Positions 53,693 through 60,662 of a stretch of DNA of 64,000 nt are shown here, in pieces; position 1 is the first letter of the stretch, and every line of letters begins with the position of its first letter. Position numbers and translations under genes: made by a program. Source of the DNA: Streptomyces toxytricini (GTDB lineage Bacteria; Actinomycetota; Actinomycetes; Streptomycetales; Streptomycetaceae); the NCBI RefSeq assembly GCF_014649915.1, contig NZ_BMTY01000022.1, forward strand, positions 87,035 through 151,034, in the 5' to 3' direction. The notes below the pieces were generated by a model that saw only the letters and a program-made list of their open reading frames with translations, ran no database searches and was not told the DNA's origin.

Positions 53693-55162
53693 TTACGGGG
53701 TGCCCGGCCCGGATCCGGCCCCCTCGGCGGTCTCCGCGGAGGGGGCTTCGCCGTGCCCCACGAGGGGCAGCGGGTCGGCGGGGGCCAGGTCCGGGTCGTC
53801 GACGCGGAAGGTGCGGACCCGGCCCGGCGCGGATCCCGGCTGCTCGAAACGTACGGTCACGCGGCCGACGCCGCTGCCCTGCACCCAGCCCGGCCCGTAC
53901 ACGGCGTGCGAGACGTCGCTCCCGGCGGGCCAGTGCCGCTCGTGGGCGGGCTCGGCCGCCCGGTCCGCACCGGCGGCCCCAGGGCCCTCGGAAGCCGCTT
54001 CCGACCCTCCCGCCCCCTCGGCACCGGCGGCCGGCTGTACGGCCCCCTGCACACCGGGGCCGGCGCCCTCCGCCCCGGCCGCCGCGCCGGCGAGGGACTG
54101 CGCGAAGAGGTCCTCCTGGGTGTAGTCCGCCAGCCCGCTGACCCCGACGCCGAGCAGCCGCACCCCGCCGGTGGTGTCCACGCCCTCCAGCAGGCGCGCC
54201 GCCGCCTCCCGCACCACCGCCGGGTCGTCGGTGGGCCCGCGCAGCGTCTCGGAGCGCGTCAGCGTCGAGAAGTCGTACCGGCGCACCTTCAGCACGATCG
54301 TCCGCCCCGAGTGCCCGGATGCGCGCAGCCGCCCGACGCACCGGTCGGCGAGCCGCTGCACCTCCGTCCGGATCCGGACCCGGTCGTGCAGGTCCACGTC
54401 GAAGGTGTCCTCGACGGACACCGACTTCGCGTCGCGCTCGGCGACCACCGGACGGTCGTCCAGCCCCAGGGCCATCCGGTACAGGCCCACGCCGTGCGCA
54501 CGCCCCACGAGCCGTACGAGCTCGTCCTCGCCGGCCTCGGCCAGCTCTCCGACCGTGGTGATCCCGGCCCGCCGCAGGTGCTCCCCGGTGGCCGGGCCGA
54601 CCCCCGGCAGCGTGCGCACCGGCATCGGGGCGAGCAGCGCACGCTCGGTGCCCGGCTCGATCAGCAGCAGCCCGTCCGGCTTGGCCTCCTCCGAGGCCAC
54701 CTTCGCCAGCATCTTGGAGCCGGCCAGCCCCACCGACCCGCTGAGGCCGGTCGCAGCCGCGATGTCCGCGCGCAGCCGCTCCCCCGCCGCCCGCGCGGAG
54801 GCGGCGTCCCAGGCGGTACCACCCGCCTCCAGGTCGACGAAGGCCTCGTCCAGGCTGAGCGGCTCCACCAGCGGCGACAGCTCCCGCAGCAGCCCCATGA
54901 CGGTGTCGCTGACCGCCCGGTACAGGCTGAAGCGGGGCACCAGGTAGGCGCCGTTCGGGCAGAGGCGCCTGGCCTGCGCCGTCGGCATGGCCGAGTGGAC
55001 CCCGAAGCGGCGCGCCTCGTACGAGGCGGTGGCGACGACCCCTCGGGGGCCGAGCCCGCCGACGATCACGGCCTTCCCGCGCAGGCTGGGCTTCGACGCC
55101 TGCTCCACGGAGGCGTAGAAGGCGTCCATGTCCAGGTGCAGGATGGTCGGCGCGGATCTCAC
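53693..55162 (-). CDS. dinB: DNA polymerase IV
   Basis: 489-residue Y-family translesion polymerase. Catalytic motifs are complete: 'LHLDMDAFYASVEQ' (Asp pair), 'TASYEARRFGVHSAMP' and 'PLSLDEAFVDLE'. The helix-hairpin-helix 'LPGVGPATGEHLRRAGI' and little-finger domain follow. After about 350 residues an actinobacterial extension of Ala/Gly-rich linker leads to a ~60-residue C-terminal module ('VSHAVYGPGWVQGSGVGRVTVRFE', core YGPGWVQGSGVGRVTV) that may bind DNA or the clamp. GTG start. Confidence 0.93.
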   Translation of the reverse strand: MRSAPTILHLDMDAFYASVEQASKPSLRGKAVIVGGLGPRGVVATASYEARRFGVHSAMPTAQARRLCPNGAYLVPRFSLYRAVSDTVMGLLRELSPLVEPLSLDEAFVDLEAGGTAWDAASARAAGERLRADIAAATGLSGSVGLAGSKMLAKVASEEAKPDGLLLIEPGTERALLAPMPVRTLPGVGPATGEHLRRAGITTVGELAEAGEDELVRLVGRAHGVGLYRMALGLDDRPVVAERDAKSVSVEDTFDVDLHDRVRIRTEVQRLADRCVGRLRASGHSGRTIVLKVRRYDFSTLTRSETLRGPTDDPAVVREAAARLLEGVDTTGGVRLLGVGVSGLADYTQEDLFAQSLAGAAAGAEGAGPGVQGAVQPAAGAEGAGGSEAASEGPGAAGADRAAEPAHERHWPAGSDVSHAVYGPGWVQGSGVGRVTVRFEQPGSAPGRVRTFRVDDPDLAPADPLPLVGHGEAPSAETAEGAGSGPGTP

Positions 55163-55214
55163 GGCCCCGATGCTGCCCTATGCCTCTGACAAGGCGGCGG
55201 CCGGCGTGCGGCGG

Positions 55215-55853
55215 TCAGCCCGCCCGGTTGCGGCGCGCGGCCAGCTCGTCCGCGGGGTTGTGGCCGACGACGGTCTCGCCGGTGTCGACCCGCTCTCCGT
55301 GCAGCTGGGACAGCGCCTTCTCCACGTCGTGCCAGACGACGCCCACGGCGATGCCGAAGACGCCCCGGCCGCCCTGGAGCAGGCTGACGACCTGCTCGGG
55401 CGAGGTGCACTCGTAGACGGTGGCGCCGTCGCTCATGAGCGTCACGCGCTCGAGGTCGGAGAAGCCGCGCTCCCGCAGGTGCTGCACGGCGTTGCGGATG
55501 TTCTGCAGTGCCACGCCCGTGTCGAGGAACCGCTTCACGATCTTCAGGACGACGACATCGCGGAAGCTGTAGAGCCGCTGCGTCCCGGATCCGTACGCGG
55601 GCCGCACCGTCGGCTCCACCAGCCCGGTGCGGGCCCAGTAGTCGAGCTGCCGGTAGGTGATCCCGGCCGCCGCGCAGGCGGTCGGGCCGCGGTAGCCGAC
55701 GACCTCGGCCGCCGGGGGCGCCGCCGGCGCGGTGCCCGGCGTGGTCTCCGGCTGACGGTGGGCGGAGCCCGCCGCACTGCCGTGGAGCGGGTACGGCCCA
55801 GCGTCACTCCGTGCGGGGATGCCCCCGGTCGTACCGTCGCCCGTGATCCTCAC
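55215..55853 (-). CDS. MerR-family transcriptional regulator
   Basis: 212-residue MerR-type regulator with a disordered N-terminus (residues 1-55), then the winged HTH 'CAAAGITYRQLDYWARTGLV' and 'SGTQRLYSFRDVVVLKIVKRFLD' (core YSFRDVVVLKIVKR), and a long helix with a C-terminal domain. It is the second MerR protein of the conserved ftsR-nuclease-merR cluster (equivalent of M. tuberculosis Rv1830). The GTG at 55853 has GGAGGG 6 nt upstream and a clear promoter. Confidence 0.9.
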   Translation of the reverse strand: MRITGDGTTGGIPARSDAGPYPLHGSAAGSAHRQPETTPGTAPAAPPAAEVVGYRGPTACAAAGITYRQLDYWARTGLVEPTVRPAYGSGTQRLYSFRDVVVLKIVKRFLDTGVALQNIRNAVQHLRERGFSDLERVTLMSDGATVYECTSPEQVVSLLQGGRGVFGIAVGVVWHDVEKALSQLHGERVDTGETVVGHNPADELAARRNRAG

Positions 55854-55883
55854 GCCGACCCTCCGTCCTTGCCTGCCCCCTCG

Positions 55884-55912
55884 AAGGTAGGCAGTCGCCC
55901 GGGGTGCGTCAA
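55884..55912 (-). promoter_or_regulatory. Vegetative promoter of the merR gene
   Basis: Minus-strand TTGACG (55907-55912) and TACCTT (55884-55889) with a 17-bp spacer, an excellent match to the sigma-HrdB consensus. Transcription would start roughly 25-30 bp upstream of the GTG at 55853. Confidence 0.75.
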
Positions 55913-55921
55913 CGATCGCCA

Positions 55922-55939
55922 CACTCGGCACGCCGAGTG
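55922..55939 (-). promoter_or_regulatory. Inverted repeat upstream of the merR promoter
   Basis: CACTCGGC-AC-GCCGAGTG, 8-bp perfect arms, directly upstream of the -35 box at 55907. It could be an operator (perhaps for the MerR protein itself) or a terminator of the upstream nuclease gene, whose stop lies 92 bp away. Confidence 0.45.
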
Positions 55940-56030
55940 ATAATCACCCTGAGAGTGGTTTCCCGTGCCCCAAGGCCGGGAATGAGTGCCCGAATGGGCT
56001 GCCGGCTCCCCGATTCAGGGAACCGCCCTT

Positions 56031-56504
56031 TCAGTGCGGCCCCGTGCCGAAGTCCTCCGGAGAGATCTGGTCGAGGAACTCGCGGAACTTCTCCACCTCG
56101 TCCTCCTGCTCGTCCGGAATGGCGATTCCGGCGTCGTCCAGCACGCCGTCGCTGCCGAAGATCGGCGTACCGGTCCGCAGGGCCAGCGCTATCGCGTCGG
56201 ACGGGCGGGCACTGACCTCGACCCCGCTGGCGAAGACCAGCTCCGCGTAGAAGACGCCCTCCCGCAGATCCGTGATCCGGACCTCGGTGAGCTCCTCACC
56301 GAGCGCCTCCAGCACGTCCTTGAACAGGTCGTGCGTCAGCGGACGGGCGGGAGCCATCCCCTGCTGCGCGAAGGCGATCGCGGTCGCCTCCCCCGGTCCG
56401 ATCCAGATGGGGAGGTACCGGTCGCCTCCCACTTCACGCAGGAGCACGATCGGTTGGTTCGAGGGCATTTCCACCCGGACACCCACAACGTCGAGCTCGT
56501 TCAC
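56031..56504 (-). CDS. Bifunctional nuclease family protein (DUF151)
   Basis: 157-residue DUF151 protein: 'VVGVRVEMPSNQPIVLLREVGGDRYLPIWIG' (core RYLPIWIGPGEA), 'LTHDLFKDVLEALGEEL' and 'SARPSDAIALALRTGTPIF' are the complete family signature. Homologues have reported DNase/RNase activity, though the cellular role is unknown. The first codon pairs with a good start position. It sits 51 bp downstream of ftsR in the conserved cluster and probably shares its transcript. Confidence 0.92.
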   Translation of the reverse strand: MNELDVVGVRVEMPSNQPIVLLREVGGDRYLPIWIGPGEATAIAFAQQGMAPARPLTHDLFKDVLEALGEELTEVRITDLREGVFYAELVFASGVEVSARPSDAIALALRTGTPIFGSDGVLDDAGIAIPDEQEDEVEKFREFLDQISPEDFGTGPH

Positions 56505-56555
56505 ACAGCAACCCTAGGACCTGCCCGGCAGGTTTGGGTAGTCGGGCCCGTCCGG

Positions 56556-57308
56556 TCAGTGCAGCCGCACCCCGAGGGCGCTCTGCACCAGGGCCTCGTG
56601 GAGCCGTACGGACAGCCCCGCCAGCTCCTTCACGGTGGCCTCCGCGTGCGCCCGGGTCTGCGGGTTGCGGTGGCGGCGCAGCGGTGCCACCACCTGCTCC
56701 ACCAGGCCCGCCTCCCGGTCCGCGGCGGCCTTCAGCGCCCGCAGGTGCCTCGGCTCCAGCCCGAACCGCCCCAGGTCGGCGAGCAGGCGGGCCACCGTGA
56801 GCGCATCCTGGTCGAAGCCCCCGCCGGGGTCCTCGGCGAGCAGCCCGTACGCCTCCCAGGCGGCCAGCTGCTCCTCGTCCGCCTCGACGGCGGCCATCAG
56901 CTCGGCACGCCCCACGCGGGCGGGGGCCGCCGGCTCTGCGCCGGCGGCGGCCTGCGGCGGCGCCGCGTCCGCAGACTCCCCGTGGGCCGTGGGTGCGGGG
57001 ATGCGGATCTGGTCGCCGCGGTCGATCGCGTCCAGCTGTTCGCGGATGACCTTCAGCGGCAGGTAGTGGTCGCGCTGGAGCCGCAGGACGCGGGCCAGCC
57101 GCTCCACGTCGGCCGTGCTGAACTTGCGGTATCCGGAGGGGGTGCGCCGGGGCTCGACGAGCCCCTCCGCCTCCAGGAAGCGGATCTTCGAGATGGTGAC
57201 TTCGGGGAACTCGTCCCGCAGCATCGTGATCACCGAGCCGATGCTCACGAGCCGGTCGGCCTGGCCTGCGGAGCCGTTCGCGGCACCGCCCGTCGGAGTG
57301 CGCAGCAT
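56556..57308 (-). CDS. ftsR: FtsR-type MerR transcriptional regulator
   Basis: 250-residue MerR-family protein equivalent to M. tuberculosis Rv1828 and the Corynebacterium FtsR, an activator of ftsZ. The HTH is 'SIGSVITMLRDEFPEVTISKIRFLEAEGL' (core TISKIRFLEAEGL) with wing 'EPRRTPSGYRKFS'. A central Ala-rich linker (130-165) leads to a second helical domain with 'ADEEQLAAWEAYGLL'. ATG start. A 13-bp-stem hairpin in its leader (57334-57373) may terminate garA transcripts or attenuate. Confidence 0.9.
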   Translation of the reverse strand: MLRTPTGGAANGSAGQADRLVSIGSVITMLRDEFPEVTISKIRFLEAEGLVEPRRTPSGYRKFSTADVERLARVLRLQRDHYLPLKVIREQLDAIDRGDQIRIPAPTAHGESADAAPPQAAAGAEPAAPARVGRAELMAAVEADEEQLAAWEAYGLLAEDPGGGFDQDALTVARLLADLGRFGLEPRHLRALKAAADREAGLVEQVVAPLRRHRNPQTRAHAEATVKELAGLSVRLHEALVQSALGVRLH

Positions 57309-57333
57309 GGAACCTTCCCTGGGGATCCCCGGA

Positions 57334-57373
57334 GCGCCGTCCGGGGGCGGCGGGTGCCGGCCCCGGACGGCGC
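57334..57373 (-). terminator. Hairpin between garA and ftsR
   Basis: Perfect 13-bp stem (57334-57346 with 57361-57373) with a 14-nt loop, 10 bp after the garA stop and 26 bp ahead of ftsR. It is placed to end garA transcripts or to attenuate read-through into ftsR. Confidence 0.6.
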
Positions 57374-57382
57374 CAGGGGGTG

Positions 57383-58219
57383 TCAGGCGCCCCGCAGGCT
57401 CGCGTAGAAGACCAGCCGGTACTTGCCGATCTGGACCTCGTCGCCGTTGTGCAGCGGCACCGAGTCGATGGGCTCGCGGTTGACGTACGTGCCGTTGAGG
57501 CTGCCGACGTCGGCGACGGTGAAACCGCCGTCCTGGCTCCTGCGGAACTCGACATGCCGCCGGGAGACCGTGACGTCGTCCAGGAAGATGTCGCTCTGCG
57601 GGTGCCGGCCCGCCGTGGTCAGCTCACCGTCCAGCAGGAAGCGGCTCCCGGAGTTGGGGCCCCGCCGCACGATGAGCAGCGCGGAACCCGGCGGCAGCGC
57701 TTCCACCGCGGCCTGGGCCTCGGGGGACAGCGACGACGACACGTGCTGTTGTCCCGACACCTCGGCCTCGTAGGCCTCGAGGCCCGAGATGGAGATCGTG
57801 GACGTGGTCTCCGAGGCGCGCTCCGGCGTCAGACCCGCCCGCAGCGGCGCCCCGCAGTTGGAGCAGAACCGGCTGGCCGCATCGCTGCGGTGCCCGCACC
57901 TGCTGCAGACCTGCTCGGCCGACATGGACGGCTCCTCGTGCCGCGGCTGCCCCGCGGAGGCGTTGGTGGCATACGGGTCGGGAGCAAACCCTCCACCCGT
58001 ACTCGAGGTTGATGCGTCACCGAAACCTATGCGGGCGGTACCGGCAGGGTCAACAGACGACGCGCCGGGCGCGCCCGGAACCTCGCCCGCGCCCGCGACC
58101 TCGTCACGGAAGAGCGGCCGGTCCGCCGGCGCCTGCGCCTCCCCCCGGCCCGCGCGGTGCTGCGCCGCACCGTCTTCCTCGCGCTTCTTCTTTCCGAACA
58201 ACTTCTCAAACAACTTCAC
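57383..58219 (-). CDS. garA: GarA-type FHA-domain protein with zinc ribbon
   Basis: 278-residue FHA regulator. A basic N-terminus and disordered stretch precede a zinc ribbon (Cys-105/108 and Cys-119/122). The conserved phosphosite motif 'ETTS' follows (137-140, as in mycobacterial GarA and corynebacterial OdhI). The FHA domain ('GRHPQSDIFLDDVTVSRRHVEF', core RHPQSDIFLDD..SRRHVEF; 'GSLNGTYVN') ends the protein. GarA proteins, once phosphorylated by PknB/PknG-type kinases, switch 2-oxoglutarate/glutamate metabolism. The GTG at 58219 has AAGGGG 8 nt upstream. The ribbon is an extra compared with the ~160-residue mycobacterial protein. Confidence 0.9.
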   Translation of the reverse strand: MKLFEKLFGKKKREEDGAAQHRAGRGEAQAPADRPLFRDEVAGAGEVPGAPGASSVDPAGTARIGFGDASTSSTGGGFAPDPYATNASAGQPRHEEPSMSAEQVCSRCGHRSDAASRFCSNCGAPLRAGLTPERASETTSTISISGLEAYEAEVSGQQHVSSSLSPEAQAAVEALPPGSALLIVRRGPNSGSRFLLDGELTTAGRHPQSDIFLDDVTVSRRHVEFRRSQDGGFTVADVGSLNGTYVNREPIDSVPLHNGDEVQIGKYRLVFYASLRGA

Positions 58220-58408
58220 GGGCGATTCCCCTTGAACGAAACAGACCCGCCCGTGGGGCAGGACGAACTCCGAATGCACACACCTGCCGACCCGGACATC
58301 CTCACAACGTCCGCAACCACCAGACAGTTTCCACCACGCACCACGAGTTCGGTGCGCCGACCCCCCGCAGGCGGAAGCCCGCGTGAGCCGTCGGCCCCCC
58401 GTCCTGCG

Positions 58409-59296
58409 TCACGACGATGACGACCGAGCGTAGTCAGGCTGCTTCGCAGCCCGCAAGGCATCCACAACGATCTTCGCCGACCGTGTGACGGCCACGGTGG
58501 CTTGTTCCTTTTCCAGCGTCTGCACGACCCCGCCCGGGATGTTGAGCGCCGGTTCGAGGTCCTGGGGCTTGCCGATGACCTTGAACTCGTAGGGTTGTGC
58601 GATCTTCTTACCGTCGATGGCGATCCCCCCGCCCTCGTCCGAGAAGTACGAGCCCGCGACGACCCTCACCCCGTTGATCTGGATCGCCTCGGCGCCGGCC
58701 GCCCGCAGCTCCTGGAGGGTGTCCAGCAGCTGGTCGGACTGGACCTGGCCCTTCGGGTCGGTGATCCGCAGGGTGATGCCGGGGCCCTGCGCCGCCACCG
58801 TACCGGCCAGGATGCCCAGTTGGCGCTCCTTCTCCACCGTCTGCCGACGCGCCTCCTCGGCCTGGTTGGAGCTGTTCTCGAGCTCGCGCCGCTGGTCTTC
58901 CAGCTGCTGCTTCTCGTCCTCCAGGCGCTGCGTCCGCCCGTCGAGCTCGTCGAGGATCCGGACGAGGTCCTCCTGCCGGGCGCCGCGCAGCGCACCGGAG
59001 TCGCTGTTGGAGCGCACCTGGATGGCCAGTCCGAGGCCGAGGACGAACAGCAGCAGGGCCACGATCAGTTGGGCCCGGCTGAACCGCGGCGGCCACAGCC
59101 CGGCCGCGAGCCGCTGTCGGCCCGCCCCGTCGGGGCCGCCTGACCGCCCGGCGCCGGCCGGCTGCGCAGGGGTTTCCGGCTGCCCGGGCGTCTCCGGTGG
59201 TGCGGGGGCCGTGTCGCGGGGCTGCGGGGCCGGCTCGTCCTGCTTCGGCGGGAGGGGGGCCTTCGGCTCCTCGGGCGGGGTGTCGTTCGTGCTCAT
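58409..59296 (-). CDS. DUF881 family membrane protein
   Basis: 295-residue protein: a Pro-rich cytosolic N-terminus, one membrane helix ('LIVALLLFVLGLGLAIQV'), a coiled-coil rich in Glu/Gln/Arg (residues 130-170) and a DUF881 extracellular domain ('GPGITLRITDPKG', 'AGAEAIQINGVRVV'). DUF881 genes always flank a small basic protein gene in actinobacterial division/cell-wall-associated clusters. The ATG at 59296 has GTGAGG upstream. It is the last of the DUF881-sbp-DUF881 operon, 5 bp after sbp. Confidence 0.9.
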   Translation of the reverse strand: MSTNDTPPEEPKAPLPPKQDEPAPQPRDTAPAPPETPGQPETPAQPAGAGRSGGPDGAGRQRLAAGLWPPRFSRAQLIVALLLFVLGLGLAIQVRSNSDSGALRGARQEDLVRILDELDGRTQRLEDEKQQLEDQRRELENSSNQAEEARRQTVEKERQLGILAGTVAAQGPGITLRITDPKGQVQSDQLLDTLQELRAAGAEAIQINGVRVVAGSYFSDEGGGIAIDGKKIAQPYEFKVIGKPQDLEPALNIPGGVVQTLEKEQATVAVTRSAKIVVDALRAAKQPDYARSSSS

Positions 59297-59301
59297 CGGC
59301 C

Positions 59302-59634
59302 TCACGCCCGGAAGACGTGGCGGCGGATGGCCGCGGCGTTGGAGAAGATGCGGATGCCGAGGACGACGACCACGCCGGTGGACAGCTGCGAGCCGACGCC
59401 CAGCTTGTCGCCGAGGAAGACGATGAGCGCGGCGACGACCACGTTCGACAGGAACGACACCACGAAGACCTTGTCGTCGAAGATCCCGTCCAGCATCGCG
59501 CGGAGGCCGCCGAACACCGCGTCGAGCGCCGCGACGACGGCGATCGGCAGATACGGCTCGACGACGGCCGGCACTTCGGGCCGGACCAGCAGTCCGACCA
59601 CCACTCCGGCCAGCAGGCCCAGTACCGCGATCAC
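59302..59634 (-). CDS. sbp: Small basic protein (DUF1290)
   Basis: 110-residue integral membrane protein with three to four helices ('VLGLLAGVVVGLLV', 'AVVAALDAVFGGLRAML', 'VSFLSNVVVAALIVFLG', 'TGVVVVLGIRIF'), the DUF1290/small basic protein family. The conserved 'ALDAVFGGLRA' motif marks it. Its start overlaps the stop of the upstream DUF881 gene (4 bp, coupled translation) and it ends 5 bp before the second DUF881 gene. In firmicutes and actinobacteria it is linked to cell division genes, with unknown mechanism. Confidence 0.9.
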   Translation of the reverse strand: MIAVLGLLAGVVVGLLVRPEVPAVVEPYLPIAVVAALDAVFGGLRAMLDGIFDDKVFVVSFLSNVVVAALIVFLGDKLGVGSQLSTGVVVVLGIRIFSNAAAIRRHVFRA

Positions 59635-60542
59635 GATGCACCCTTCTTCGGCTCTTCTGCTGCTGTGGCTGTCCGTACGGTCAGGCTGGACGCGGCGGGC
59701 AGCCGTACCTCGTCCGCGGGGGACATCGTGTACCGGATGCCGTAGCTCTCCTGGAGCACGCGCAGGTACTGGCCGTCCACGGAGTCCTGGAACGCGGCCG
59801 GGAGCCGCTTCTTGTCGCCCACCGCGAGCACCTCGTACGGCGGGACCAGTGGCCGGTTGTCGACCAGTATCGCGTCGCCGGCCGCGCGGATCGCCGACAG
59901 GGCGGTCAGCCGCTGCCCGTTGATGGAGACGGCTTCGGCTCCGGCCTGCCAGAGCCCGTTTACGATCCGCTGCATGTCGCGGTCCCGCAGCCGGCCGGTG
60001 TCGGAGAACCCGCTGTTCTCGCGCGGCTTGCCCCCGGCCGCGGAGGAGGATCCCTTGGCGTCGTCGACGGTGAGCTTGAGCCCGGGTCCGCGGACTTCGG
60101 TGGCGCCGGAGAGCAGGGCCGTCCGCTGCCCCTGGTCGCCGCCGTGCTGCTTGAGCGCCTCGCGCTGCCGTCCGGCGACGGCGCCCCGCAGCCGCTCGAT
60201 GTCGCGTTCGAGGCCGTCGGCCCGGTCGTCCGCGCGGTGGACGCGGTCGATGAGCTCCTGGCGCTCCTTGGCGAGGACGGGCGCGGACATCTGGGTGCGG
60301 GCCGCGCCGAGCGTGACGACCGCGGCCGTGAGCACGAGTCCGGCGGCCAGTACGAGCTTGGCCTTGACGGTGCGGGGCAGGCCGGCGGTGCCGTCCGCCC
60401 GGCGGCGGGCCGCCGCCTCCGCGTAGCCCTCGTCGAGGCTGTGGTCCATCACGTGCGTCAGCAGCGACATGGACGCGTCCGGGCGCGCGGGCGGTACCGG
60501 CGCCGGTCCGCGGTGGGGTGGCGGCTGCGACATGCCGCTCAT
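59631..60542 (-). CDS. DUF881 family membrane protein
   Basis: 303-residue DUF881 protein, first gene of the DUF881-sbp-DUF881 operon. After a Pro-rich N-terminus, a membrane helix ('KLVLAAGLVLTAAVVTLG') precedes a coiled-coil ('ELIDRVHRADDRADGLERDIERLRG', core VHRADDRADGLERDIERL) and the extracellular DUF881 domain ('GPGLKLTVDDAKG', 'AGAEAVSINGQRLTA'). It overlaps sbp by 4 bp. In the opposite direction it lies 120 bp downstream of manC, separated by a strong terminator. Confidence 0.9.
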   Translation of the reverse strand: MSGMSQPPPHRGPAPVPPARPDASMSLLTHVMDHSLDEGYAEAAARRRADGTAGLPRTVKAKLVLAAGLVLTAAVVTLGAARTQMSAPVLAKERQELIDRVHRADDRADGLERDIERLRGAVAGRQREALKQHGGDQGQRTALLSGATEVRGPGLKLTVDDAKGSSSAAGGKPRENSGFSDTGRLRDRDMQRIVNGLWQAGAEAVSINGQRLTALSAIRAAGDAILVDNRPLVPPYEVLAVGDKKRLPAAFQDSVDGQYLRVLQESYGIRYTMSPADEVRLPAASSLTVRTATAAEEPKKGAS

Positions 60543-60592
60543 CGTCGCACGTCGGCGGCGCCGGTACCGAATGCGCCCGACGGGTGGACGTG

Positions 60593-60639
60593 CGGCCCGG
60601 CCCGCCGCGGCGGCGTTGCCGCTGCGGCGGGCCGGGCCG
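60593..60639 (-). terminator. Terminator after manC
   Basis: Perfect 16-bp stem (60593-60608 with 60624-60639) around a 15-nt loop that itself can pair, 24 bp after the manC stop. It is one of the most stable hairpins in the window, and the DUF881 operon starts beyond it. Confidence 0.85.
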
Positions 60640-60662
60640 GTGGTCCGGGCCGGGTGGTCCGG

